36,452 bases of DNA, from positions 1 to 36,452 of the forward strand of contig NZ_JAFEJT020000031.1 in assembly GCF_018555435.2 (NCBI RefSeq). Direction: 5' to 3'. Origin of the DNA: Bifidobacterium amazonense. GTDB taxonomy: Bacteria > Actinomycetota > Actinomycetes > Actinomycetales > Bifidobacteriaceae. A model generated the notes under the pieces. The model saw nothing but the letters and a program-made list of their open reading frames with translations. It did not search any database and was not told the origin of the DNA. Numbering within the stretch: position 1 is the stretch's first letter; every line of letters begins with the position of its first letter. A program made the position numbers and the translations under genes. Of this stretch, positions 14,919 through 23,303 are shown piece after piece.

Positions 14919-15935
14919 TCAGGCGGCGCGAGTCATGATGTGCGCGGGGCGCCCCACGCTGCGGCGCATGACGAGCCGCGCCGGAACCGTCACGGACGAG
15001 CCCGGCACATCGCCGCCACTGAGACGGCTGAGCAGCACCGCGGCGGCATCCGAGCCGAGCGCGTCCGCGGGCATATGAATCGACGTAAGCCCCGGATCGG
15101 CCAGTGCGGCGATCTTGTCGTTGTCGAATCCGATCACCGAAACCTGCTCCGGACAGGAGACGCCGCGCCGGCGCAAAGCCGCGATGAATCCCACGGCCAT
15201 CAGGTCGTTGTAGGCGATCACCGCGCCGGTCGGATGCGCAAGATAGTCGTCGGCGAACGAGCCGCCGCCGTCCGCGGTGGGCGCGCACGGCCGGGAACGG
15301 CGCACGACGATGCCGCGGGCCGCGCATTCGTCCGCGATCGCGCGCCATTTGACCCCACCGACCCACGAGGTCGCCGGCCCGTCCACATACGTGAGCCGGC
15401 GATGCCCCATCGCGGCCAGACAGCGCACGGCCTGCCGCACCGCGTCGGCGATGTCGACGACCACGTTCGGCACGCCGCGCACGTCACGGTTGACGACGAC
15501 GAGCGGGCACATCTGCGCGCATTTGCGGATCATCACGTCGGGCATGCGCGGGGCGACCAGCAGCACGCCGCGCACGTACGGCAGCACTTCGTCGAAGACG
15601 ATGCGCTCTCGGGCGACGATCTCGCGCGACTCGCACATGACCATGCCGAAGCCGCGCGCGGAGCATTCGTCCTGTACGCTGCGCGCGATGGCCACGAAGA
15701 ACGGGTTGTCCAGGTCGGGCACGATCACGGCCACCTGCCCCTTGCCGAATCCGCCGCCGTGCCAGCCTCCGTCGTCGACGGCGTCGGCGTGGTAGCCGAT
15801 GCTGTCCGCGGCCTCGCGCACCTTCCTCGCGGTCTGCGCGCTCACCCGGCCGGGGGACGCGAACGTGCGCGACACGGTGGACGGGGCGACTCCGGCCGCC
15901 TTCGCCACGTCGTAGATCGTCACCTTGTCGCTCAT
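14919..15935 (-). CDS. LacI-family transcriptional regulator at the end of the uronate locus
   Basis: This 338-residue LacI/GalR-type regulator has the N-terminal helix-turn-helix TIYDVAKAAGVAPSTVSRTF (about 6-25) and hinge, then a periplasmic-binding-protein-like effector core (VAVIVPDLDNPFF, YNDLMAVGFIAALRRRG, VSVIGFDND). A short glycine- and histidine-containing linker (GGWHGGGFGKG) separates the two. Its ATG overlaps the DUF624 stop as ATGA, so it is the last gene of the transporter operon and is translated with it. Control of this locus is likely, perhaps with the first LacI. The effector is unknown; an unsaturated uronide or keto-deoxy sugar acid would fit the neighbours. Confidence 0.9.
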   Translation of the reverse strand: MSDKVTIYDVAKAAGVAPSTVSRTFASPGRVSAQTARKVREAADSIGYHADAVDDGGWHGGGFGKGQVAVIVPDLDNPFFVAIARSVQDECSARGFGMVMCESREIVARERIVFDEVLPYVRGVLLVAPRMPDVMIRKCAQMCPLVVVNRDVRGVPNVVVDIADAVRQAVRCLAAMGHRRLTYVDGPATSWVGGVKWRAIADECAARGIVVRRSRPCAPTADGGGSFADDYLAHPTGAVIAYNDLMAVGFIAALRRRGVSCPEQVSVIGFDNDKIAALADPGLTSIHMPADALGSDAAAVLLSRLSGGDVPGSSVTVPARLVMRRSVGRPAHIMTRAA

Positions 15936-16696
15936 CGGACACCCGCCGTTCCGTTCACGGCGGCACCAGCATCGCCGGCACCGTCACCGGCATCACCATC
16001 CGCGTCCGCAGTCGTACCGCGTTTGCCGACGATCACGTACCGGCTTATCCCGCCCCACGCCGAGAACACGCCGATCAGTCCGATCAGCGAGCAGCCGAAC
16101 AGCGGCATCACCAGCACGGTGTACGGCAGCCCGACGTACGAGATCATCAACACCGCCGCGATCGCGACCAGCGCGGCCAGCGACTGTCCGAACCGCACCT
16201 GCGTGAGCAGCACCGCGTTCCTGAGCACGTCGCGCACCGGCAGATCGGTGAACGCGATGAGCGGGAACACGTAGGTCATCGCCATGACCGACAGCGCGGC
16301 GGCCGCCGTGCACAGTCCGGCGAGCACAACGCCGAACGGCTGGCCGGAGCGCATGTAGAACCAGACTCCCGTCACGGCGAGCGCGAACACGGCGAACACG
16401 GCGAGCCCGCACAGGCCGGAACGTTTCCATTCGCGGGTGAACGCGACGCGATAGTCGTGCAGCGGATAGCAGACGCGGCGTTGGACGAGCCGGCCGAGCA
16501 CTTCGCTCATCGCGGTCATCGCGCACGGGATCGTCACGATCGGCAGACAGGAGACGATGAACAGCACGTTGAGGCCGATGAGCCGGCCCCAATGCCATTT
16601 GATGACGGAGAGGAACAGCCGCAGCCCGTGCGGGTGGGCGTCGCGGTCGCTTTCGCGGCGGCCGCCGTTGCCGTAGAACATGGAGTACAGGTTCAT
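15932..16696 (-). CDS. DUF624 membrane protein, YesL-like
   Basis: The 254-residue protein has several hydrophobic segments: about residues 38-60, 93-113, 121-148, 170-190 and 197-219. The opening MNLYSMFYGNGG and the block LFLSVIKWHWGRLIGLNVLF with SCLPIVTIPCAMTAMSEV are characteristic of DUF624. In Bacillus subtilis the family member YesL is coded with the YesOPQ importer in the rhamnogalacturonan locus, and the same company is present here. Its biochemical role is not known. GGAAAGGAC lies before the start. It is 102 bp downstream of the second permease and overlaps the next LacI gene by 4 bp. The C-terminal tail is rich in Asp, Gly and Ala. Confidence 0.85.
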   Translation of the reverse strand: MNLYSMFYGNGGRRESDRDAHPHGLRLFLSVIKWHWGRLIGLNVLFIVSCLPIVTIPCAMTAMSEVLGRLVQRRVCYPLHDYRVAFTREWKRSGLCGLAVFAVFALAVTGVWFYMRSGQPFGVVLAGLCTAAAALSVMAMTYVFPLIAFTDLPVRDVLRNAVLLTQVRFGQSLAALVAIAAVLMISYVGLPYTVLVMPLFGCSLIGLIGVFSAWGGISRYVIVGKRGTTADADGDAGDGAGDAGAAVNGTAGVR

Positions 16697-16798
16697 GTCG
16701 CGTCCTTTCCGTGCGATGCGTCCGCAGGGTTGCGGCGATGATATGACCGAAGGCCGACGGCCGATGGTTCGGTCGCCGGCCCGCCGTTGCGGTTCGGC

Positions 16799-17722
16799 TC
16801 AGCCCTTCAGTCCCGAAGTGCTCACGCCTTCGACCAGGTATTTCTGGAAGAAGAGGAAGATGAGCACGCTCGGCAGGATCGACACGGACGCCATCGCGAA
16901 CATCGCGCCGTAGTCGGAGGAGGAGCTCGGGTCGGCGAACATCTTGAGCGCGAGCGCCACGGGCAGCTTGGCAGAGTCGGACACGTAGAGCAGCGCGCCG
17001 AGGAAGTCGTCCCAACGCCACATGAAGGAGAAGATGCAGCCGGTGACGAGCGCCGGGGTGAGCAGCGGGAAGATCACGCGGGCGAAGATGCCGTAGTAGG
17101 AGCAGCCGTCGATCTGGGCGGCCTCGTCGAGGCTGCGCGGGATGCCTTCGATGAAGTTCATCATCAGGTAGATGAAGAAGCCCTGGATCGCGAAGCAGTA
17201 GGGCACGATCAGCGGCAGGTAGGAGTCGGTCCAGCCGAGCTTCTGGTACCACAGGTACTGCGGGACCATGAGCACCTGCGCGGGCAGCATCATGGAGACC
17301 ATCATGGCGGTGAACAGCACCTTGCGGCCCTTGAAGTGCAGGCGGCTCAGCGCGTAGGCGACGATGGCCGACGAGAACACGGTGCCCACGGTGGCGGTCA
17401 CGGCGATGAACAGCGAGTTGCCGATGTATCGGTAGAACGGGATGCCCTCCTCGAAGCCCTTGAAGCCGTTGACGTAGTTGTCGAGCGTCCATTCGGTCGG
17501 GATGAGCCGGCCGGCGGTGGAGAAGACGGTGTTGGTGGGCTTGAACGAGCTGAACACCATCCACGCGATCGGATAGAGCATGACCAGCGCGAACGCGAAG
17601 ACGAGCACGTGGTAGACGATGCGGCCGGGCTTGATGCGCGGCCCGCCGGCGGCTCCCGCGCGGGCGGGGCCGGCCTTTGCGGAACCGGAGGACACGGATC
17701 CGGAAGTGATTGCTGCGCTCAT
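16799..17722 (-). CDS. Carbohydrate ABC transporter permease, MalG/YesQ-type
   Basis: The 307-residue inner-membrane permease has six predicted helices (first at about YHVLVFAFALVMLYPIAW) and the EAA loop EAAQIDGCSYYGIFARVIFPLL, which contacts the ATPase. The N-terminal 35 residues are Ser/Gly/Ala-rich and cytosolic. GAGGAGG and the ATG at 17722, one base after the upstream permease stop, decide the start. It pairs with the preceding MalF-type permease and the binding protein. No ATPase is coded nearby; a shared MsmK/MsmX-type ATPase elsewhere would be needed, as is usual for this importer family in bifidobacteria. Confidence 0.92.
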   Translation of the reverse strand: MSAAITSGSVSSGSAKAGPARAGAAGGPRIKPGRIVYHVLVFAFALVMLYPIAWMVFSSFKPTNTVFSTAGRLIPTEWTLDNYVNGFKGFEEGIPFYRYIGNSLFIAVTATVGTVFSSAIVAYALSRLHFKGRKVLFTAMMVSMMLPAQVLMVPQYLWYQKLGWTDSYLPLIVPYCFAIQGFFIYLMMNFIEGIPRSLDEAAQIDGCSYYGIFARVIFPLLTPALVTGCIFSFMWRWDDFLGALLYVSDSAKLPVALALKMFADPSSSSDYGAMFAMASVSILPSVLIFLFFQKYLVEGVSTSGLKG

Positions 17723-17723
17723 C

Positions 17724-18701
17724 TCAGGCCTCCTCGTCGTATACCCAGAAGCGCTTGGTGGCGAACAGGAACAGCGTGACCGCGCCGACCAGGACCAGCA
17801 TGACCCAGGCCATCGCGGCGCCGTAGCCCGCATGGTAGTTGGTGAAGGACTCGTCGTACATGTGCACCATGTAGAACAGGGTGGAGTTGAGCGGCTTGCC
17901 CTGCGTGATGATGTAGCACTGCGTGAACGCGAGGAAGCCGTTGATCATCTGCATGACCAGGTTGAAGAAGATGGTGGGCGTCAGCAGCGGCAGGGTGATC
18001 CTCCAGAACCGCGTCCACCTGCTCGCGCCGTCCACGCTGGCCGCCTCGTAGAGTTCGGCGGGGATCTGCTTGAGCGAGGCGAGGAAGATCAGCATGGAGG
18101 AGCCGAACTGCCAGACCGCGAGGATGATGAGCGTCCAGATGGCGGTGCGGGTGTCGCCCAGCCACGCGAACCTGGATTCGATGCCGAACACGCCGAGCAT
18201 CTGGTTGATCACGCCGTCGGTGGCGAACATCTGCCGCCACAGGATCGCGATGGCCACGGATCCGCCGAGGATGGACGGCAGGTAGTAGGCGGCGCGGTAG
18301 AAGCCGGACGCCTTGGAGTTGCGCAGCAGGAGCAGCGCCACGATGAGCGCGAAGACGAGCTTGAGCGGCACGGAGACGAGCGCGAACAGGAAGGTGACGC
18401 CGAGGGACTTCCAGAACAGGTCGTCCTGCGTGAACATCTCGATGTAGTTGTCGAGCCCGATGAACCGCGCGTCGCCGATGATGCTGTAGTCGGTGAACGA
18501 ATAGTAGAGGGACAGGATCATCGGCACGATCATGAACATGAGGAAGCCGAAGATGAACGGGAACGCGCACACGTAGCCCGCGACGCTTTCCTTGTGCAGG
18601 AGGGTCTGCAATGCGCCCTCCTTGCGGAAGCTCAGGCCGGCGGCCCGTGCTCCCCTGCCGTCGCGCGCCGAGTCGGGCAGCGTCGCGGTTGCTTGTGACA
18701 T
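17724..18701 (-). CDS. Carbohydrate ABC transporter permease, MalF/YesP-type
   Basis: The 325-residue permease has an N-terminal cytosolic stretch of about 37 residues, six membrane helices beginning at AGYVCAFPFIFGFLMFMIVPMIL, and the EAA loop EAASVDGASRWTRFWRITLPLL. It lies between the binding protein gene (192 bp upstream) and the MalG-type permease (1 bp downstream), so it belongs to one operon. It would form the heterodimeric membrane channel for an oligosaccharide. The substrate is inferred from the GH105 hydrolase and the uronate enzymes of the same locus. Confidence 0.92.
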   Translation of the reverse strand: MSQATATLPDSARDGRGARAAGLSFRKEGALQTLLHKESVAGYVCAFPFIFGFLMFMIVPMILSLYYSFTDYSIIGDARFIGLDNYIEMFTQDDLFWKSLGVTFLFALVSVPLKLVFALIVALLLLRNSKASGFYRAAYYLPSILGGSVAIAILWRQMFATDGVINQMLGVFGIESRFAWLGDTRTAIWTLIILAVWQFGSSMLIFLASLKQIPAELYEAASVDGASRWTRFWRITLPLLTPTIFFNLVMQMINGFLAFTQCYIITQGKPLNSTLFYMVHMYDESFTNYHAGYGAAMAWVMLVLVGAVTLFLFATKRFWVYDEEA

Positions 18702-18878
18702 GGTTCGCCTTTCGGAAGACTGTGGGATGGTTTGATTCGAATTCGGGCCGGTTGACCGGTCCGGACCGACGGGGCCGGCGGACCGGGCGGGACGGACGTC
18801 GCTGTCGTGTCGTCGTCCCGTCGCGCGGTCTGCCGGCCGGTCGGGTTGGGTCGCGATGGATGGATTGCGATGGATATA

Positions 18879-18896
18879 TAGACCGCCGCCGGTCTA
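18879..18896 (-). other. Stem-loop at the end of the binding-protein gene
   Basis: TAGACCG-CCGC-CGGTCTA is a perfect 7-bp stem that includes the stop codon of the binding-protein gene. Such structures after a binding-protein gene often stabilise its mRNA against degradation, giving more binding protein than permease. Most of the 192 bp up to the permease start are GC-rich and hold no other clear feature. Confidence 0.5.
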
Positions 18897-20207
18897 CTTC
18901 GCGCTGGCGAGCGCGTCGTTGGCTTCGGAGACGAATTCCTTGGCCGCGTCGGCCGCGCTCTTCTTGCCGTAGAGGACCTCCTCCTCGATGCTCGGCAGGA
19001 GCGTGGAGTTGACTTCGGTCGCGCCGGCCGGGGCGGGCGGGTTGATGGCGGAGCTGTTGGGGATGACCACGTCGTTGAGGTAGGCGACGGACTTCTGGTC
19101 GCCTTCGTCAAGGTCGGATTCGATGGCGTCCATCATCTTGGCGTTGACCGGCAGGCCGCGGTCGGTGAGCATGGTCTTGACCGCGTCCTCGTTGTTGGTG
19201 TAGAAGTCGATGTACTTGGCCGCGAGCTCCGGGTTCTTGGAGGACTTGGTGATCACGAAGAACATGGAGGGCTTGACGTAGCCGGCCTTCTTCGCGTCGG
19301 CGGACGGCCAGTTGGTCATGGCCAGTTCGCTGCCGTCGGTGAGCACGGCCTGCATCGCGTTGAGCTGCGAGTTGAACTTGAACGAGCACCACGAGCGGGC
19401 GGCGTTGTCGGTGCCGTAGACGAGCGGATCCTGTTCGACGGAGCCGGCCTTGATCTGCGCGAAGATCTCGGGGGCTACGTGCCAGCCTTCCTCGATGCCC
19501 TGCTGGTAGATGCCCAGGTAGTCCTCGACGTCCTGTTCGCCGGCGCCGAGCTTGCCGTCGCCGAAGAGCTGCTTGCCGTCGCCGCGCAGGATGTATTCGA
19601 GCAGTTCGGACGCCTCGTAGTAGCGGAAGTTGGTTTTGACGCCGGTCTTCTCGTACACCTGCTTGGAGATGTCGACGAACTGGTCGACGGTCATGTTGTC
19701 GGGGACGGTGATGCCGGCCTTGTCGGTGAGCGTCTTGTTGTAGATGAGGGCCGGGGCGCTGTTGCCGAGGCTCAGCGCGTAGGTCTTGCCGTCGATCCTG
19801 CCTGCGGACAGGACGTTGTCGTCGATGTCGGACGTGTCGATCGTGCCGTCCTTGATGTACTGGTCGAGGTCGACGAGCAGGCCGTTGTCGATGTACTGCT
19901 GCAGGTAGGAGTAGTCCATGGCGACCACGTCGGGCATCTTGTTGCCGGCGGCGTTGGTGGACAGCTTCTTCCAGTAGTCGTCCCATTCGGAGAACTGGCC
20001 GTCGACGGTGACGCCCTCGTTGGCGGCCTCGAAGAGCTTGTTGACCTTGGCCTGGCGTTCGTTGCGCTGCTGGTTGCCCCACCATGCGACGGTGATCTTG
20101 TTGGAGTCGGCCTTGCTCGAGGAGCCGGTGCCGGAACCGCATGCCGCCACGGAAACCAGTGCCGCGCTCGCCGCGAGGGCCGCGACGATCTTCTTGTACG
20201 CCTTCAT
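18894..20207 (-). CDS. Extracellular sugar-binding lipoprotein of an ABC importer, YesO-like
   Basis: The 437-residue protein is a cluster-1 sugar-binding protein with a lipobox (VAAC, Cys23) after a short Lys-containing signal. The stretch ITVAWWGNQQRNERQAKV, then FSEWDDYWKKL, MPDVVAMDYSYLQQYI and SLGNSAPALIYN, is very like YesO, the rhamnogalacturonan-oligosaccharide binding protein of B. subtilis. It would capture an oligosaccharide outside the cell for the two downstream permeases. The start at 20207 has GAAAGG upstream. The 200-bp upstream region holds three TTTCCA half-sites and another inverted repeat. The ligand is not proven. An unsaturated uronyl oligosaccharide fits best with the locus. 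Confidence 0.9.
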   Translation of the reverse strand: MKAYKKIVAALAASAALVSVAACGSGTGSSSKADSNKITVAWWGNQQRNERQAKVNKLFEAANEGVTVDGQFSEWDDYWKKLSTNAAGNKMPDVVAMDYSYLQQYIDNGLLVDLDQYIKDGTIDTSDIDDNVLSAGRIDGKTYALSLGNSAPALIYNKTLTDKAGITVPDNMTVDQFVDISKQVYEKTGVKTNFRYYEASELLEYILRGDGKQLFGDGKLGAGEQDVEDYLGIYQQGIEEGWHVAPEIFAQIKAGSVEQDPLVYGTDNAARSWCSFKFNSQLNAMQAVLTDGSELAMTNWPSADAKKAGYVKPSMFFVITKSSKNPELAAKYIDFYTNNEDAVKTMLTDRGLPVNAKMMDAIESDLDEGDQKSVAYLNDVVIPNSSAINPPAPAGATEVNSTLLPSIEEEVLYGKKSAADAAKEFVSEANDALASAK

Positions 20208-20285
20208 TGCTGGACCTTTCTTGTTGAGGCCGTTTGGTGGATCATCATCGACCACCGGCCTGCTGCGGATTCGTCTTCCACGACG

Positions 20286-20366
20286 TTTCCATCTGACAAC
20301 TCCAAATATAGCAAATCATTTCCACTTTTGCATCATCGTTGCCATTTGTTCCCGCAAATGTTTCCA
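20286..20366 (-). promoter_or_regulatory. Promoter of the importer operon with repeated TTTCCA and a CATTTG inverted repeat
   Basis: TTTCCA occurs at 20286-20291, 20319-20324 and 20361-20366, all in the same direction (TGGAAA on the coding strand), 33 and 42 bp apart. CATTTG-N6-CAAATG (20343-20360) is a perfect inverted repeat beside the third copy. A TATATT -10 element is at 20305-20310 on the minus strand, so one TTTCCA copy is in the -10/-35 spacer. It lies between the binding-protein start and the LacI gene. Confidence 0.6.
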
Positions 20367-20406
20367 TTATTTTTGCAAACCTTGCGCGGTCCCGGCCAAG
20401 GGGGCG

Positions 20407-21579
20407 TCATGCCGCGGTGTCGCCGCCTGCCGCGTCCGTACCGTCGGAAGTCCGGCCGTCATCGTCACGCGACGCAGGCGGCACCCCGGTCGATTCGCGC
20501 GTCACCAGGATCTCGGGCACCATCTCGACCCGAGGCCCGTCGTCCGCGTCCGCGCCGCCCCACGCGGCGTCCTCGAGCTTGTTGATGAGCATCTGCATCG
20601 CAAGCGCGCCCATGCGCTCCTGCCGCACGTCCACGCTGGTCAGCTGCGGCCGCACGACGCGCGCGAGCACGCTGTCGTCGACGCCGATCACGCTCATCTC
20701 GCCGGGGATGTCCACGCCGCGTTCGATCAGCCGGCCGATCAGTCCGGTGGCGACGAGGTCGTTGAACGCGACCACGCCGGTCACGTCGCGTTCGAGCAGC
20801 AGTGCGTCGCCCGCGTTCACGCCGCCCGCGTACGAGGGTTCGAGCGGGCCGACGACCACGCAGTTCATGCCGAACGACCTGGCCGCCTCGGCGCACGTCT
20901 CGCAGCGCACCTGATTGGCCCACGAGCTGTCCGCGCCGCCCACGTACGCGATGGTGCGGTGACCGAGCGAGGCGAGATGCCGCACGGCCTGCAGGATGCC
21001 GGAGCGGTCGTCGATGCACACGGACGAGTAGCCTTCGACCTGCCGGTTGGTGAACACGGTGGTGCGCGGATCGCAGTAGCGTTTGAGCTCGGCGTCGCTC
21101 AGCCGAGGCGAGACGAACAGCTGGCCGGCAGACGCGCCGGTGATGCTGCGAATGGTCTCCGACCGGTCGCCGGAGACGTCCAGATCGGCCATGAACAGGC
21201 GGTATCCGGCGTTTTGCGCGACGGAGAACAGGCCCTTGAAGATGTCGGTGAAGTAGAAGTTGGCGATGTCGGTGACGAACACGCCGATGTTGCCCTTGCC
21301 TGCGATGGTCCCCGTGGCCACGCCGGGCGCGAAGACCGCTCCGGACGCTCCCGCGGCCGCAGCCGCAGCGGCGGTCCCGACGCTCCCTGCCGCACCCACG
21401 CCTACGCCGGTCGCCGCGTCCAGGGCGGCCAGGCCGTTGCGGTAGCCCATCTGCCGGGCGAGCTTCACGATCCGTTCGCGCGTCTCGGCCTTCACGTTGC
21501 CGCCGTTGAGCGCGCGCGACACCGTCGACGCCGCCACTCCCGCGGCCTTCGCCACATCGGTAATGGTCGCTTCAGCCAT
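20407..21579 (-). CDS. LacI-family transcriptional regulator of the uronate import and hydrolase genes
   Basis: The 390-residue regulator has the helix-turn-helix TITDVAKAAGVAASTVSRAL (5-24) and the usual core (IGVFVTDIANFYFTDIFKGL, FNDLVATGLIGRLIERG, MSVIGVDDS). Between the hinge and the core is an unusual Ala/Gly/Val insert at about 52-95, with seven Ala in a row, which makes it longer than the family's usual 330-350 residues. The start at 21579 has AAGGAGG upstream; a longer open frame of 62 codons lacks one. The C-terminal tail after TGVPPASRDDD is Asp/Gly-rich. It lies between the catabolic genes and the importer genes, both with TTTCCA operator-like sites, so it is the likely repressor of both. 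Confidence 0.88.
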   Translation of the reverse strand: MAEATITDVAKAAGVAASTVSRALNGGNVKAETRERIVKLARQMGYRNGLAALDAATGVGVGAAGSVGTAAAAAAAGASGAVFAPGVATGTIAGKGNIGVFVTDIANFYFTDIFKGLFSVAQNAGYRLFMADLDVSGDRSETIRSITGASAGQLFVSPRLSDAELKRYCDPRTTVFTNRQVEGYSSVCIDDRSGILQAVRHLASLGHRTIAYVGGADSSWANQVRCETCAEAARSFGMNCVVVGPLEPSYAGGVNAGDALLLERDVTGVVAFNDLVATGLIGRLIERGVDIPGEMSVIGVDDSVLARVVRPQLTSVDVRQERMGALAMQMLINKLEDAAWGGADADDGPRVEMVPEILVTRESTGVPPASRDDDGRTSDGTDAAGGDTAA

Positions 21580-21606
21580 GGTTCCTCCTTGCCCCGTCAG
21601 CCAATG

Positions 21607-21634
21607 TTTCCATGCTACACGTCCTTTTGCGCAA
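21607..21634 (-). promoter_or_regulatory. TTTCCA and TTGCGCAA sites upstream of the LacI gene
   Basis: TTTCCA (21607-21612, in AATGTTTCCATG) matches the copy at 20361-20366 over AATGTTTCCAT. The perfect palindrome TTGCGCAA is at 21627-21634. Both lie 28 to 55 bp before the LacI start, where an autoregulatory site is expected. Confidence 0.5.
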
Positions 21635-21771
21635 CTTTGCACAACCCACGGCAACCACGCCGCAAACAACGCGGCATCGTACGCAGCGCGATGCCGACAT
21701 ACGACGACGGAGTCCGGACCCCGCGCAAACCGGGAATCCGGACTCCGTCCATCCAATCGGCCCAATCGGAG

Positions 21772-22410
21772 CTATGCGATCAGCGAGAGCACGTACTCCT
21801 TGATCCCGCCGCCCGCGGCGTTGGCTTCGAAGTATTCGCGGAACCGCTCCCCCGCGAACGCGCCCCGGACCAGTTCCGGGTCGAGGTCGCGGTAGATGTC
21901 GACGAGCGGACGGAACGCCGCGGCGCGCACCCCGTCGAGGATCCGCTTGTTGCGTTGTTCGGGCACCACGCGCTCCTTCGGGTATCCGGTCCCCGGCTCC
22001 TCGCACCACAGTTTCTCGAAGAGGTATTCGAGGTTGAGCTCCTGTCCCCAGCCGTTCTTGAGCGCGAACGGGATGGCGATGGCGTTGCCGTCGTTGATCT
22101 GCGCGAACGTGTACGCGTCGAGCGGATCCTCGACGTGCCCGCAGATCACGCCGGGGAAGCTGTTGAGCGCGAGCATCGCGCCTTCGCCGGTGCCGCAGCC
22201 GGTCACCACGAAGTCGGCGGCGCCGGTGTTGAGCAGTGCGGCGGCGAGGATGCCGTTCTGCACGTAGGTCAGCTGCGCCGCGTCGTCGGCCGCGTACATG
22301 CCGTAGTTGAACACCTCGTGGCCGTGCGCGCCGGCGACCTTGGCGAGCGCCCGTTCGATCATCCCGTTCTTGGCGGCCTGCGAGTTCTCGTTGATCAAAG
22401 CGATTCTCAT
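21772..22410 (-). CDS. RpiB/LacAB-family isomerase, DhuI-like (4-deoxy-L-threo-5-hexosulose-uronate ketol-isomerase)
   Basis: The 212-residue protein belongs to the RpiB/LacA/LacB isomerases: MRIALINENSQAAKNGMI, HEVFNYGMY, QLTYVQNG, and the loop GCGTGEG (71-77) with Cys72 as the likely catalytic base. It is longer than ribose-5-phosphate isomerase B (about 150) and has the extra C-terminus with GYPKERVVPEQRN, as in streptococcal DhuI. In streptococci DhuI isomerises the open form of unsaturated uronic acid to 3-deoxy-D-glycero-2,5-hexodiulosonate. The KduD/DhuD-like gene lies just upstream (21 bp) and would reduce that product. AAAGGAA lies before the start. Function by pairing is strong but untested. 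Other RpiB-like activities cannot be ruled out. Confidence 0.82.
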   Translation of the reverse strand: MRIALINENSQAAKNGMIERALAKVAGAHGHEVFNYGMYAADDAAQLTYVQNGILAAALLNTGAADFVVTGCGTGEGAMLALNSFPGVICGHVEDPLDAYTFAQINDGNAIAIPFALKNGWGQELNLEYLFEKLWCEEPGTGYPKERVVPEQRNKRILDGVRAAAFRPLVDIYRDLDPELVRGAFAGERFREYFEANAAGGGIKEYVLSLIA

Positions 22411-22431
22411 GCTGTGTTTCCTTTCATGCGG

Positions 22432-23238
22432 TCAGGCGGGCTGCTTGCCGATGTAGGCGAGGATGCCGCCGTCCACGTAGAGCACGTGCCCGTTGACGAA
22501 GTCGGAGGCGTCGGAGGCGAGGAAGATGGCCGGACCTTGCAGGTCCTCGGGCGTGCCCCAGCGGGCGGCCGGAGTTTTGGCGACGATGAACGCGTCGAAC
22601 GGGTGGCGCGAGCCGTCGGGCCGGCGTTCGCGCAGCGGCGCGGTCTGCGGGGTGGCGATGTAGCCGGGGCCGATGGCGTTGCATTGGATGTTCGCCTCGC
22701 CGTATTCGGCGCAGATGTTGCGGGTGAGCATCTTGAGCCCGCCCTTGGCCGCGGCGTACGCGGCGACGGTCTCACGGCCGAGTTCGCTCATCATCGAGCA
22801 GATGTTGATGATCTTGCCGTGGCCTTTGGCGATCATGCCCGGGATGACGGCCTTGGAGACGATGAACGGCGCGTTGAGGTCCACGTCGATGACCTTGCGG
22901 AAGTCCGCTGCGGACATGTCGAGCATGGGGACGCGTTTGATGATGCCGGCGTTGTTGACGAGGATGTCGATGGTGCCCAGGTCGCGCTCGACGTCGCGGA
23001 CGAGTCCGGCGACGGCCGGTTCGTCGGTGACGTCGGCGACGTAGCCGTGCACGTCGATGCCGGCTTCGGCGTAGTTCCGGAGCCCGCGTTCGACGGCGGC
23101 CTCGCTGATGTCGTTGAAGGCGATCCTCGCGCCGGCCGCGGCGAACGCGGTGGCGATGGCGAAGCCGATGCCGTAGCTGGCGCCGGTGACGAGCGCCACC
23201 TTGCCTTCGAGAGAGAATTTGCCCATGTCGTAGCCCAT
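22432..23238 (-). CDS. Short-chain dehydrogenase, KduD/DhuD-like (2-keto-3-deoxygluconate 5-dehydrogenase)
   Basis: The 268-residue short-chain dehydrogenase has the coenzyme motif GASYGIG (19-25), NNAG (95-98), and catalytic Ser148, Tyr161 and Lys165 (YAAAK). The segments ICSMMSELGRETVAAYAAAKGGLKM, GPGYIATPQTAPLRERRPDGSRHPFD and the C-terminal GGILAYIGKQP are, from memory, nearly the same as in the 'gluconate 5-dehydrogenase' of streptococci and Bacteroides (DhuD/KduD), which reduces 2,5-diketo-3-deoxygluconate to 2-keto-3-deoxygluconate with NADH. The DhuI-like isomerase follows 21 bp downstream and the GH105 gene is 65 bp upstream. The start at 23238 has AAAGGAACC before it; an ATG 12 bp later (MGKF) is a less likely start. 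Confidence 0.88.
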   Translation of the reverse strand: MGYDMGKFSLEGKVALVTGASYGIGFAIATAFAAAGARIAFNDISEAAVERGLRNYAEAGIDVHGYVADVTDEPAVAGLVRDVERDLGTIDILVNNAGIIKRVPMLDMSAADFRKVIDVDLNAPFIVSKAVIPGMIAKGHGKIINICSMMSELGRETVAAYAAAKGGLKMLTRNICAEYGEANIQCNAIGPGYIATPQTAPLRERRPDGSRHPFDAFIVAKTPAARWGTPEDLQGPAIFLASDASDFVNGHVLYVDGGILAYIGKQPA

Positions 23239-23256
23239 GATGGTTCCTTTCTTTCC

Positions 23257-23269
23257 GCGGCTTTGCCGC
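23257..23269 (-). other. Small intercistronic hairpin between GH105 and the dehydrogenase
   Basis: GCGGC-TTT-GCCGC forms a 5-bp stem 19 bp before the dehydrogenase start. No T run follows it on the minus strand, so it is more likely an mRNA structure than a terminator. Confidence 0.35.
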
Positions 23270-23303
23270 TGGTTGCGTTGCGGTGTTGGGTGCGCCGCGC
23301 CCG

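Noticed and set aside
21772..22410. Plain ribose-5-phosphate isomerase B
   Set aside because: The protein is about 60 residues longer, with the C-terminal part of DhuI-type isomerases, and lies next to a DhuD-like gene.
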